This document shows positions 50,130 to 58,762 of a DNA stretch of 64,000 nucleotides, in pieces. Position 1 is the first letter of the stretch. The number at the start of each line of letters is the position of its first letter. The position numbers and the translations under genes are program-made. The notes below the pieces were generated by a model. It worked only from the letters and a program-made list of their open reading frames with translations. It made no database searches and was not told where the DNA came from. Origin of the DNA: Mycobacterium palustre (GTDB lineage Bacteria; Actinomycetota; Actinomycetes; Mycobacteriales; Mycobacteriaceae); the NCBI RefSeq assembly GCF_002101785.1, contig NZ_LQPJ01000135.1:1-64000 (forward strand), written 5' to 3'.

Positions 50130-51134
50130 CTAGTCCGCCAGAGACCAGCGGCGCAGCGCGTCGCGCGCGCGGTCGTCGCCGGCCGCGATGCGCACCGCCG
50201 GACCGTCCGAGCCGGCGCCCCACACCGCGGCGGCGACGGCGCGCACGATCGAGAGCCCGTCGCCCTCGTCGGCGCCGTCGGCGCTGACCGTCATCGCGTC
50301 CTCGCCGGCGTCGACATGCCAGCCCGGCTGCGGCCCGATCGCGAGCCGCTCGGCGTCGGCGTGCAGCGAGCGCAGGTCGTGGCCGATGTAGGTGGGCCGC
50401 AGCGCGGGGGCGGCGAACACCGCGTCGCGGGCGGTGCTCACGCCGGTGAGGACCATCAGGCTGGGCAGCCCGGCGGCGTTGGCGCCCTCGATGTCGGTGT
50501 CCAGCCGGTCGCCGACGACCAGCGGCGCGCGGAAGTCGCCGCGGGCCACCGCGTCCTGCAGCAGCCGCGGCGCCGGCTTGCCGGCGACCCGCGGTTTTGC
50601 GCCGGTGGCCGCCCGCAGCGCGGCGACGAACGATCCGTTGCCGGGCAGCAGGCCGCGCTCGGTGGGCAGGGTGGGGTCGACGTTGGCGGCCACCCACAGC
50701 GCGCCGGCCCGGATGGCCAGGGCGGCCTCGGCGAGGTCGGGCCAGCCGATGGTGGTCGAGAGCCCCTGCACGACCGCGACCGGGTCGTCGTCGAAGCGGC
50801 GCACGGGGCGCAGCCCGACGGCGACGATCTCGTCGGCCAGGGCATCGGTGCCGACGATGAGCACCCGCGACCGCGGGTCCAGCTCGTCGGCCAGCAGCCG
50901 GGCCGCGCTCTGGGCGCTGGTGACGACGTCCGCCCCGGTGGCGCTGAAGCCGAGATCGCGCAGGTGCGAGGCGACTTGGTCGGCGCTGCGGGAGGCGTTG
51001 TTGGTGACGAAGAGCTTGCGGCCGGTCGCCTCGTCCAGCGACCGCACCGCGCCGTCGGTGGGCGAATGGCCGCGGAACACCGTCCCGTCGAGGTCGATCA
51101 GCAGGCAATCGTATTCCTGCGCAATGGTTTTCAT
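50130..51134 (-). CDS. HAD phosphatase, NagD/phosphoglycolate phosphatase-like (Rv1692-like)
   Basis: 334 residues. HAD motifs: DLDGTVFRG (about 16-24), TNNASRS, GKPAPRLLQ and GDRLDTDIEGA. The M. tuberculosis orthologue Rv1692 is described as a glycerol-3-phosphate phosphatase; related enzymes hydrolyse 2-phosphoglycolate. It has an extra C-terminal domain of about 70 residues (from about 265). It is strikingly similar to the broken copy at 106-953 and could supply that function to the CBB cycle. Confidence 0.92.
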   Translation of the reverse strand: MKTIAQEYDCLLIDLDGTVFRGHSPTDGAVRSLDEATGRKLFVTNNASRSADQVASHLRDLGFSATGADVVTSAQSAARLLADELDPRSRVLIVGTDALADEIVAVGLRPVRRFDDDPVAVVQGLSTTIGWPDLAEAALAIRAGALWVAANVDPTLPTERGLLPGNGSFVAALRAATGAKPRVAGKPAPRLLQDAVARGDFRAPLVVGDRLDTDIEGANAAGLPSLMVLTGVSTARDAVFAAPALRPTYIGHDLRSLHADAERLAIGPQPGWHVDAGEDAMTVSADGADEGDGLSIVRAVAAAVWGAGSDGPAVRIAAGDDRARDALRRWSLAD

Positions 51135-51149
51135 GGCCGACCCGTCGCG

Positions 51150-51935
51150 TCAGCCCAGCTCGCTGACGCGTTCTTCGGCGTCGGTGACGCCATCGACGTC
51201 GGCGGCGGCCGACCGCAGAAACCATTGCAGCGCCTCGTTGTTGCGGCCGAGCGCGAGCAGCGTGTCGGCGTAGGCGTAGAACAGCCGCGCCGCCGTGGTG
51301 CCCGTGCGGGCCGGGTCGAGCTGCGGCGTCGAGAGGACCGTCAGCGCCTGTTCCAGCTGCCCGAGATCGGCACGGGCGCCGGCGGCGACGATGCGCAACT
51401 CGTCGGCGTCGTCACCGGACAGCTCGGCCGCCTCGGGTCCGCGCGCCAGCTCGATCGCCCGCGCCGGACGGCCAAGCCCGCGTTCGCAATCGGCGATCAG
51501 CGCCAGCAGGGACGACTTGCTGCCCATCCGGCGGGCGGCGCGCAACTCCGCCAGCGCCTGCGCCCAATCGCCGCAGCGGTAGGCGGCGATCCCGACGGCC
51601 TCGCGGACGCCGGCGATCCGGCTGGCGCGGGCCCGGGCGGCGCGGGCGTGGCTCAGCGCGGCCTGCGGGTCCTCGTCGATCAGCTCGCCGGCGGCCACCA
51701 GGTGGCGCGCCACCGCGTCGGCCGTGGCCCGGTCCAGGGTGCTCAGCTCGCGCCGGACTTCGGGCGCCAGCTGTCTTGCCTCCACGCCGGGCGGGATCGG
51801 GGGCGCGTCGGGGCGGGCGCGGTGGCCGTCGGCGTTCTCGGGCTGGACCGCGCGCGCCCGGCCGGGTCCCGACCAGCCGCCCGCCCCCGAACGCGGTCGC
51901 CGTCCCCCGCCGTGCCTTCGCCTGTCGTCGACCAC
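51150..51935 (-). CDS. TPR-containing protein (Rv1691-like)
   Basis: 261 residues from a GTG at 51935. An Arg/Gly-rich, probably disordered N-terminal 50 residues precedes helical repeats of TPR type (LVAAGELIDEDPQAALSHARAA, AYRCGDWAQALAELRAARRM, ADTLLALGRNNEALQWFLRS). No catalytic motif. Conserved between tyrS and the HAD phosphatase gene; function unknown. Confidence 0.88.
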   Translation of the reverse strand: MVDDRRRHGGGRRPRSGAGGWSGPGRARAVQPENADGHRARPDAPPIPPGVEARQLAPEVRRELSTLDRATADAVARHLVAAGELIDEDPQAALSHARAARARASRIAGVREAVGIAAYRCGDWAQALAELRAARRMGSKSSLLALIADCERGLGRPARAIELARGPEAAELSGDDADELRIVAAGARADLGQLEQALTVLSTPQLDPARTGTTAARLFYAYADTLLALGRNNEALQWFLRSAAADVDGVTDAEERVSELG

Positions 51936-51961
51936 TCTCGAAAGAATACGGGCCGCGCGGA

Positions 51962-53236
51962 TCAGCCGACCCTCTCGATCCCGGCGATGTTGCGTTTGCC
52001 GCGGCGCAGCACCAGCCACCGGCCGTGCAGGAAGTCCGAGGGCTGTGGCGCCCACGCCTCGCTGTCGATGCGCGCGTTGTTGACCGAGACGCCGCCCTCG
52101 CCGATGGTGCGCCGCGCGGCTCCCTTGCTTGCCGACAACCCGCTGGCCACCAGGAGGTCGACGATGCTGTCCGGGGCGCCGGGCTTGAGCTCGGCGACGG
52201 ACGCCTCACGCAGGGCGGCGGCCAGCGTCGCCTCGTCCAGGCGGTCCAGCTCGCCCTGCCCGAACAGCGCCCGGCTGGCGTGCTCGACGGCCTCGGCGGC
52301 CGCCTCGCCGTGCACCAGCACCGTCAGCTCGCGGGCCAGGCGACGCTGCGCGGCGCGCTGCTGCGGGCGCTCGGCGGTCGCCTGTTCCAGCTCGGCCAGC
52401 TCGCCCGCCGACAGGAAGGTGAACCAGCGCAGGTAGCGGATCACGTCGGCGTCGGCGGTGTTGATGAAGTACTGGTACCACGCGTAGGGGCTGGTCATCT
52501 GGGGGTCGAGCCACAGGCTGCCGCCGCCGGTGGACTTGCCGAACTTGGTGCCGTCGGCGGCGGTCACCAGCGGGACCGTCAGCGCGTGCACGGCCACGCC
52601 GAGCTTCTGGCGGACCAGGCGCACGCCGGCGATGATGTTGCCCCACTGGTCCGAGCCGCCGATCTGCAGCGTGCAGCCGTGGCGCTGGTGCAGCTCGACG
52701 TAGTCGTTGGCCTGCAGCAGCATGTAGCTGAACTCGGTGTAGGAGATGCCCTCGCCCTCGAGCCGACGGCGGACGGTGTCGCGGTCGAGCATCACGTTGA
52801 CCGAGAAGTGCTTGCCGACGTCACGCAGGAACGCGATTGCCGACATCGGGCCCGTCCAGTCCAGGTTGTTGACGACGAGGGCGCCGGTCGGTGAGGCGTC
52901 GAAGTCGACGAAGCGTTCCAGCTGCCCGCGGATGCGCTGGGTCCACTCGGCGACGGTGTCGGCGCCGTGCAGGCTGCGCTCGCCGACGTCGCGCGGGTCG
53001 CCGATCATGCCGGTCGCGCCGCCGGCGAGCACGATCGGGCGGTGCCCGGCGCGCTGAAACCGGCGCAGCGCCAGCAGCGGCACCAAATGCCCGGCGTGCA
53101 GGCTGGGCGCGGTCGGGTCGAAGCCGGCGTAGACGGTCAGCGGCCCGCTTGCCGCTGCGGCGGCCAGCGCGTCGAGGTCGGTGGACTGCGCGATCAGCCC
53201 GCGCCAGCCCAGTTCGTCGAGGATCCCGGAAGACAT
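51962..53236 (-). CDS. tyrS: Tyrosyl-tRNA synthetase
   Basis: 424 residues, as in M. tuberculosis. Class I signatures: HIGH-like SLHAGHLVP (about 45-53) and KMSKS-like KFGKST (about 230-235), with a C-terminal S4-type RNA-binding domain (VNNARIDSE). ATG at 53236 chosen by family length. The frame is open far upstream, but only as an antisense shadow. lprJ, which follows tyrS in M. tuberculosis, is missing here. Confidence 0.97.
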   Translation of the reverse strand: MSSGILDELGWRGLIAQSTDLDALAAAAASGPLTVYAGFDPTAPSLHAGHLVPLLALRRFQRAGHRPIVLAGGATGMIGDPRDVGERSLHGADTVAEWTQRIRGQLERFVDFDASPTGALVVNNLDWTGPMSAIAFLRDVGKHFSVNVMLDRDTVRRRLEGEGISYTEFSYMLLQANDYVELHQRHGCTLQIGGSDQWGNIIAGVRLVRQKLGVAVHALTVPLVTAADGTKFGKSTGGGSLWLDPQMTSPYAWYQYFINTADADVIRYLRWFTFLSAGELAELEQATAERPQQRAAQRRLARELTVLVHGEAAAEAVEHASRALFGQGELDRLDEATLAAALREASVAELKPGAPDSIVDLLVASGLSASKGAARRTIGEGGVSVNNARIDSEAWAPQPSDFLHGRWLVLRRGKRNIAGIERVG

Positions 53237-53247
53237 CGCCGCCGACT

Positions 53248-53859
53248 TTAGTCGCTGGTCCCGGGGGCGGGCGCCCGCGGACTTCGCCGGTAGGCCGACA
53301 CCTCCGGCCGGCCCGCCAGCCACAACCGCCAGGGCCGGTCGGCGGCCTGGCTGACCCCGACGCGCGGGCCCGCCACGGCGCTCAGCGGCTCGTGCAGTTC
53401 GAGGGCGACCGGGCTTTCGCCGTCGAACAGGTCGATCCCGTTGTCGTCCATCGTGATTCCCAGCGCCGAGCACAGGTTGCCCGGGCCGCGCGCCAGCGCC
53501 GCCGTGCGTACCAGCTCGCCGCGGCGGGCGCGCGCGACGTCGGTGCCGTCCTCGATGGCCGCGGCGCGCAGCAGCACGGCGGCCGCGGTGCCGTCCGGCC
53601 CGCAGGAGACGTTGGCGCAGACGTGGATGCCGTGGCTGCGGTAGGTGTAGAGCCGCCCCGGCGGCCCGAACATCACCGCGTTGCGGCCGCTGATTCCGCG
53701 GTAGGAGTGGGCCGCCGCGTCCGGCCAGGGGCCGTCGGGAACCCCGCCGTAGGCCTCGACCTCGACCACGATGGCGCGCACGCCGCGCCCGGTGAGGGTG
53801 GCGCCGAGGAGCCGATGGGCGGCCGCGACGGGGTCGACCACCAGCTCGTCCGCAGCCAC
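53248..53859 (-). CDS. mpg: 3-methyladenine DNA glycosylase (AAG family)
   Basis: 203 residues, with VVEVEAYGG (catalytic Glu), the AAHSYRG and YTYRSHGIHVCANV segments and ARGPGNLCSALGI typical of AAG/MPG. Excises alkylated purines. GTG start; the stop is 11 bases before tyrS. Confidence 0.94.
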   Translation of the reverse strand: MAADELVVDPVAAAHRLLGATLTGRGVRAIVVEVEAYGGVPDGPWPDAAAHSYRGISGRNAVMFGPPGRLYTYRSHGIHVCANVSCGPDGTAAAVLLRAAAIEDGTDVARARRGELVRTAALARGPGNLCSALGITMDDNGIDLFDGESPVALELHEPLSAVAGPRVGVSQAADRPWRLWLAGRPEVSAYRRSPRAPAPGTSD

Positions 53860-53929
53860 CCTCCGAACCTACCGGGGCCGAACGCATGGCAGTATCCCGG
53901 TTGCTCGGGTGGCGAAGGAGCCCAAAACA

Positions 53930-55201
53930 ATGCATGCGATCGACCCCGCGGCCACCGCGTGGCTGCTGGCCAGCACCGCGTTGGTGCTGCTGATGACCCC
54001 CGGCCTGGCCATCTTCTACGGCGGCATGGTCCGCACCACCGGCGTGCTCAACATGATCATGATGAGCTTCATCTCCATCCCGCTGGTCACGGTGGCGTGG
54101 CTGCTGGCCGGCTATACCATCGCGTTCTCCGACGACGGCGCGCGCGGGCTGGTCGGCAACCTTCGCTACCTCGGGATGCTCGGCATCGGCCCCGACACCC
54201 TGCACGGCGCCGTCCCCGAATTGCTGTTCGCCACCTTCGAATTGATGTTCGCGATCATCACGGCCGCCCTGGTCAGCGGCGCGATCGCCGACCGCGCCAA
54301 GTTCGCGGCCTGGGTGGTTTTCGTGCCGGTGTGGGCGATCGCGGTGTATTCGGTTGTCGCGCACTGGGTCTGGGGGCCGGGCGGCTGGCTGGCCAAGATG
54401 GGCGTGCTCGACTATGCGGGCGGGCTGGTCGTCGAGATCGTTTCCGGCGCCTCGGCCCTTGCCTTGGCGCTGGTGCTCGGGCCGCGCATCGGGTTCAAGA
54501 AGGAAGCCATGCGGCCGCACAACCTGCCGTTCGTCCTGCTGGGCGTCGGACTGCTGTGGTTCGGCTGGTTCGGTTTCAACGCCGGTTCGGCGTTGGCCGC
54601 CAACGGCGCCGCCGCGGCGATCTTTTTGAACACGCTCGTCGCCGGCTGCCTGGGCATGCTCGGCTGGCTCTCGGTGGAGCAGGTCCGCGACGGCAAGCCG
54701 ACCACGTTCGGCGCCGCCTCCGGTGTGGTGGCCGGGCTGGTCGCCATCACCCCGTCGTGCGGGACCGTCGACACCCTGGGGTCGGCGGTCGTCGGCCTCG
54801 CGGCGGGCGTCGTGTGCTCGTTCGCGGTGGCCGCGAAATTCCGCTTCAATTACGACGATTCGCTCGATGTGGTCGGCGTGCACTTCGTCGGCGGCGTGGT
54901 CGGGGTGTCGTCGATCGGGCTGCTCGCGACGGCGGTGATGACGGCGGGCCCGCGGGGCCTGTTCTACGGCGGCGGCTTCGCCCAACTGGGCAAGCAGGCG
55001 CTCGGGATCGCCGTCGTCGCGCTGTATGCGTTCGCCGTGTCGTTCGTCATCGCCAAGGTGGTCGACCGCGCCATCGGCTTCCGGGTCAGTCCCGAGGACG
55101 AGACCACCGGCGTCGACCTGACCCAGCACGCCGAGACGGCGTATGCCGAAGGCGTGCACGGGCATCTGCCGCAGCGCCGCCCCGGATCCGACGGGCGCTG
55201 A
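53930..55201 (+). CDS. amt: Ammonium transporter
   Basis: 423 residues with about 11 membrane helices. Amt signature FYGGMVRTTGVLNM (helix 1 region), AHWVWGPGGWL with the first pore histidine and DVVGVHFVGGVVG with the second. ATG at 53930 follows GGAG and an AAAACA spacer. No glnK/glnB is next to it, unlike the housekeeping amt-glnB-glnD locus of M. tuberculosis, and this gene is absent from the corresponding M. tuberculosis position, so it is probably an extra copy. Confidence 0.95.
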   Translation: MHAIDPAATAWLLASTALVLLMTPGLAIFYGGMVRTTGVLNMIMMSFISIPLVTVAWLLAGYTIAFSDDGARGLVGNLRYLGMLGIGPDTLHGAVPELLFATFELMFAIITAALVSGAIADRAKFAAWVVFVPVWAIAVYSVVAHWVWGPGGWLAKMGVLDYAGGLVVEIVSGASALALALVLGPRIGFKKEAMRPHNLPFVLLGVGLLWFGWFGFNAGSALAANGAAAAIFLNTLVAGCLGMLGWLSVEQVRDGKPTTFGAASGVVAGLVAITPSCGTVDTLGSAVVGLAAGVVCSFAVAAKFRFNYDDSLDVVGVHFVGGVVGVSSIGLLATAVMTAGPRGLFYGGGFAQLGKQALGIAVVALYAFAVSFVIAKVVDRAIGFRVSPEDETTGVDLTQHAETAYAEGVHGHLPQRRPGSDGR

Positions 55202-55216
55202 GCGGCTCAGCCCGTC
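55190..55216 (+). terminator. Hairpin across the amt stop codon
   Basis: GACGGGC-G-CTGAGC pairs with GCTCAGCCCGTC (12 paired bases, small bulge and very short loop), covering the TGA at 55199-55201. It is a strong stem without a T-run and probably ends amt transcription. Confidence 0.55.
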
Positions 55217-55661
55217 GGCAGCCTGAGCACGAGACCCTCGGCGTCGTCGCCCTGCCAGAACGGGACCGGTGAACGGCAGCGCGAACGGCCGTTCCCGGTC
55301 CGCCGTCACCTGATCGTATTGCTGTTGATGGTTGTTCGAGATGCCGCCTGCGACGAACATGATCGCGGGCATCGCTACGAACATGACCACGGCGATGGCG
55401 ACGCCATACATCCGCAAGCCTGCGTTCGGACCGGGCCAATGGCGCCACCCCCGGGGTCGGGACGCCGCTGCCGTCGGCCCTGGCCCGGTCTTCCAGTTGC
55501 GGCGCCAGGCCGAGCTTTTCGACGAGCGTCAGCCAATCCGCCGCCGAGACCACGAACGCCGGCTCCCCTTCCCGGGGCACCGGGCCGCGCCACGCGAACC
55601 GATAGCTGAGCTTGGTCTTGCCGCTCCAGCTGACCCCTGGGAGGCCGGCGCATTCGGGCAC
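55207..55661 (-). pseudogene. Decayed membrane-protein gene
   Basis: Protein-like sequence is spread over three minus-strand frames. One frame (about 55661-55480) reads SYRFAWRGPVPREGEPAF then ADWLTLVEKLGLAPQLEDR. A second (about 55440-55270) has a clear membrane helix in GVAIAVVMFVAMPAIMFVAGG. A third supplies a plausible end, PFWQGDDAEGLVLRLPTG, with TGA at 55207-55209. At least two frameshifts separate them. No family is recognised. The natural start may lie further upstream, where similarity is unclear. Confidence 0.5.
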
Positions 55662-56028
55662 CCCAGGGTCAGCGGTTGCGAATTGGCTACGCGCACAACC
55701 AGACCGCCGTCGTCATGGAGCCCGTGTACGGAGACGAGCGGATGCTGGCGGCCGGCGTCACCCGCACCTGCGCGGGCGACGCCGAGGCGATGCGGGCGGG
55801 CCGATTGCGAAATCCTTGCGCACACGTGGGTGGCATGTCGTCGTTTGCGGCTCACGCGGGTCGCTTGGGGCTACAGTTTTTTCGATGGAAGCCCCCGTCT
55901 GCCAGCGGCGGCGCCGGAGCCGACTCCCCCGGTGCCTGCCGGTCACTGTGCGCCCACGGGTCGGCGTAAACCGTAGGCAGAAATCCCTATTCTTGGCCGG
56001 CTGCTGCCCTGCCGGCGGGCGGTAACCG
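55662..56028. other. 367-base region without an intact gene
   Basis: Lies between the decayed membrane gene and the LuxR-type regulator. Short frames on both strands look unconvincing; part may be the lost 5' end of the decayed gene. The regulator's ATG at 56029 has no strong ribosome site in front (GGCGGTAACCG), and no clear promoter can be assigned. Confidence 0.5.
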
Positions 56029-58635
56029 ATGGAGGACTTGCTGGAACGCGAGGCCGCGTTGGCAGAGCTGGCCAGATTGGCCCGGTCGGCCGCCCGCGGC
56101 TCGGGACGGATGGTGTTGTTGCGCGGTGAGGCCGGGATCGGCAAGACCGCGGTGATCACCCGGTTCACCAGTGGTCTGCGCGGATCGTGGCGGCTCCTGC
56201 GGGGCTGGTGCGATCCGCTGGTCACGCCGCGACCGCTGGGCCCGCTCGTCGACGCGCTCACCGACCTCCGCGGCGAACGCGCGGCCCGGGTACGCGCGGC
56301 CATCGATGCCGGTGCCACCGAGTCCATCTATGCCGGGCTCATCGGCATGCTGGGCGATCGCCGGCCGTCGGTCTGGGTGATCGAGGACGTGCACTGGGCC
56401 GACGGTGCCACCCTGGACCTGCTGCGCTTCCTGGCGCGCCGCGTCGAGGGGCTGCCCGCCCTGCTGGTCGTGTCGTTCCGGGACGACGAGATCGACGACA
56501 AGCACCCGTTGGCGGTGCTCCTGGGCGATCTGGTCGGCTGCGCGGCGGTGACGCGCCTCGCGCTGAATCCGCTCAGCGAAGCGGCGGTGGCCAGCCTGGC
56601 CGTCGGCAGTGGTGTCAACGCCGACGCGCTGTATCGACTGACCGGCGGCAACCCGTTCTACGTCACCGAGGTGTTGGCCGGCGGCCCCGACGTGCTCACG
56701 CGGGAAGCGTTGCCGCGCAGCGTGTCCGAAGCGGTGTGGGGGCGGTTAGCCCGGCTGTCGAGCGCGGGACGCCGGCTGGCACAGGCGGCGGCCGTGTGCG
56801 GGCCGCGGGTCGGCCCGGCGCTGCTGGAGAAGCTGTGCCCGGGCTCGGCGGCGGCGCTGGCCGAATGCCTGGGGGCGGGGGTGCTGCTGGCCGAGGCGGA
56901 CTCGGTGGGGTTTCGCCATGAGATGGCCCGGCGCGCGACCGCCGACCAGATCCCCGACCACCAGCGCCGCCAGCTGCACAAGCGGATACTGACGCTGCTC
57001 GCCGAGCCGCCGATCGACCCGAACACCTTGGCGGCGTTGGCATTTCACGCCGATCAGGCCGGCGACCTCGACGCGGTCCTTCGTTACGCGCCGGCGGCGG
57101 CCGAGCGCGCGGCCCTGTTGGGGGCTCACGGCGAGGCCGCCGAGCTGTACGCGCTGACGCTGCGCCACGCCGACGACACTCCCACCGAACAGAGGGTGGT
57201 CTGGCTGGAGCGGCACGCGTTCAGCAGCTACCTGAGCGGGCTGCCCGACAAGGCCATCTCCGCGTTTCGCGAGGCGATCACGTTGCGGCACAAGCTGGTT
57301 GATCGGCTCGGCGAGGGCGACAACCTGCGCTGGCTGTCGAACATGCTGTGGCCGCAGGGGCGCACGGCCGAGGCCGTCGAAGCCGGTGTCGCCTCGCTGC
57401 GCCTGCTCGAAGCGACGGGACCGAGCCCGCAGCTGGCCTGGTCGCTGCTCAACATGGCGCAGCTGGCCGCGTGGGACCACGATCCGGCGTGCAGCGATTA
57501 CGCGGCGCGCGCCCTGGCGCTGGGCACTCGGCTCGCCGATCGCGCCGTCGTGGTGCGGGCACGCTGCTTTGCCGCGGTGGCCACGGTGCAGCGCGGCGAC
57601 ACCGGCTGGGATGATCTCGAGGCGGCCTGGCGCGACGCCGTTTCGGGGGCGCTGTTCGAGGAGGCCGGACTCGCCGGGTCACTGCTCTGCTGGTTCGCCG
57701 CGGTGCACCACCACCTCGATCGCGCCGAGGGCTACATCGCCGACACCACCGCGTTCTGTGACGAATACCAGCTCGGCGTCTACCGCGCCTTCGCGTCCGG
57801 CGCGGCCGCCCTGGTGGCGCTGCACCGCGGAAGCTGGGCGACCGCGTTAGGCTTCGCCAACGACGTGCTGACCCGGCCCGCCCTGGCGCCACTGCACCGC
57901 ATCTTTCCGCTGGTGAGCATGGCGTTGATCCGCGCGCGCCGGGGCGAACGCCGGGTGGCCGCCTTGTTGGACGAGGCGGCCGCCGCCGCCGATTCCGACG
58001 ATCTGTTTCGCTTCGGTGTGGTGTGGGCGGCTCGCGCCGAGGCCGCCTGGCTCGCCGGGGATGACGACGCCGCCCGCGGCGCGGCGCTGGCCGGCCTGGC
58101 GGCGGCGACCGAACACACCGATCCGTGGCTGGTCGGCCACCTGCGCCGCTGGGCGCGGCTGGTCGGCGGCCCCTTCGCCGACGCGCCGACGGCCGACACC
58201 ATCACGCCCTACCGGCTGGAGGTCAGCGGGGACTGGCGCGCCGCCGCGGCCGAGTGGACGCGGCTCGGCTGTCCCTACGACGCCGCGATCGCCCAACTGG
58301 ACGGCGACATTCCCGCCGTCCAGGCCGCGCTGGGCACCTTCCGCGAGCTGGGCGCCCGCGCCGCGGCCCGCCGCGCCCAGCGGCGTCTCGCCCAACTCCG
58401 CGGGCGCACAAGCGGCCGACGCGCCGACACGCTCTCCGATCCCGATGGGCTGACCCGCCGCGAACGCGAGGTCCTCGAATTGCTCGCCGCCGGCCGCAGC
58501 GACACCGAGATCGCCTCCGCCCTGTTCATCAGCCGCAAGACCGCCAGCAACCACGTCAGCGCCATCCTGACCAAACTCGGCGTGAACAGCCGCGTCCAGG
58601 CCGCCGCCCGGCAGCGCGCGTCGTCGCGCGCCTGA
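56029..58635 (+). CDS. Large ATP-binding LuxR-family (LAL) transcriptional regulator
   Basis: 868 residues. AAA/STAND ATPase domain at the N-terminus with Walker A RGEAGIGKTA (about 32-41) and Walker B VWVIEDVHWAD, a long helical TPR-like middle (about 350-780), and a C-terminal LuxR helix-turn-helix (LTRREREVLELLAAGRSDTE then ISRKTASNHVSAILTKLGV). LAL regulators act as ligand-controlled activators; the signal here is unknown. It is adjacent to the ABC/TetR operon on the same strand with a 103-base gap containing that operon's own promoter, so they are probably separate units. Confidence 0.92.
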   Translation: MEDLLEREAALAELARLARSAARGSGRMVLLRGEAGIGKTAVITRFTSGLRGSWRLLRGWCDPLVTPRPLGPLVDALTDLRGERAARVRAAIDAGATESIYAGLIGMLGDRRPSVWVIEDVHWADGATLDLLRFLARRVEGLPALLVVSFRDDEIDDKHPLAVLLGDLVGCAAVTRLALNPLSEAAVASLAVGSGVNADALYRLTGGNPFYVTEVLAGGPDVLTREALPRSVSEAVWGRLARLSSAGRRLAQAAAVCGPRVGPALLEKLCPGSAAALAECLGAGVLLAEADSVGFRHEMARRATADQIPDHQRRQLHKRILTLLAEPPIDPNTLAALAFHADQAGDLDAVLRYAPAAAERAALLGAHGEAAELYALTLRHADDTPTEQRVVWLERHAFSSYLSGLPDKAISAFREAITLRHKLVDRLGEGDNLRWLSNMLWPQGRTAEAVEAGVASLRLLEATGPSPQLAWSLLNMAQLAAWDHDPACSDYAARALALGTRLADRAVVVRARCFAAVATVQRGDTGWDDLEAAWRDAVSGALFEEAGLAGSLLCWFAAVHHHLDRAEGYIADTTAFCDEYQLGVYRAFASGAAALVALHRGSWATALGFANDVLTRPALAPLHRIFPLVSMALIRARRGERRVAALLDEAAAAADSDDLFRFGVVWAARAEAAWLAGDDDAARGAALAGLAAATEHTDPWLVGHLRRWARLVGGPFADAPTADTITPYRLEVSGDWRAAAAEWTRLGCPYDAAIAQLDGDIPAVQAALGTFRELGARAAARRAQRRLAQLRGRTSGRRADTLSDPDGLTRREREVLELLAAGRSDTEIASALFISRKTASNHVSAILTKLGVNSRVQAAARQRASSRA

Positions 58636-58702
58636 AGGGCAGCCCCCCGACGGCGCCGCCGCGGCGTGCTCGTCGCGGGTTGTCGTTCGCGCGCCCCGGG
58701 TC

Positions 58703-58731
58703 TTGACAGGGGTGTGTGCGAGGCGAATTAT
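58703..58731 (+). promoter_or_regulatory. Sigma-A-type promoter for a leaderless ABC operon transcript
   Basis: Consensus TTGACA (58703-58708), 17 bases, then AATTAT (58726-58731). The ATG of the ATPase gene begins at 58739, only 8 bases beyond the -10 box, so transcription would begin at or next to the start codon, giving a leaderless mRNA, a common mycobacterial arrangement. Confidence 0.6.
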
Positions 58732-58762
58732 TCATCGAATGATGAGTTCATCACGCGATGAA
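58731..58762. promoter_or_regulatory. Nested palindromic operator over the ABC operon start
   Basis: TTCATCG (58731-58737) and CGATGAA (58756-58762) form an outer dyad. TGATGA (58740-58745) and TCATCA (58748-58753) form an inner dyad with exactly the same centre (58746.5). Overall 13 of 16 positions per half are symmetric. It covers the transcription start and first codons, an ideal place for repression by the TetR protein encoded as third gene of the operon. Confidence 0.65.

Noticed and set aside
48876..52436. Plus-strand open frame of 1186 codons over tlyA, HAD and TPR genes
   Set aside because: It is antisense to five well-supported genes, rich in Arg/Ala/Ser/Pro, with no domain and no start signal.
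51962..55417. Minus-strand open frame of 1151 codons running from tyrS back through mpg and the amt region
   Set aside because: Only the tyrS part (start 53236) is protein-like; the rest is the antisense of amt and an out-of-frame reading of mpg, with low-complexity His/Arg/Asp/Gln composition typical of GC-rich shadow frames.
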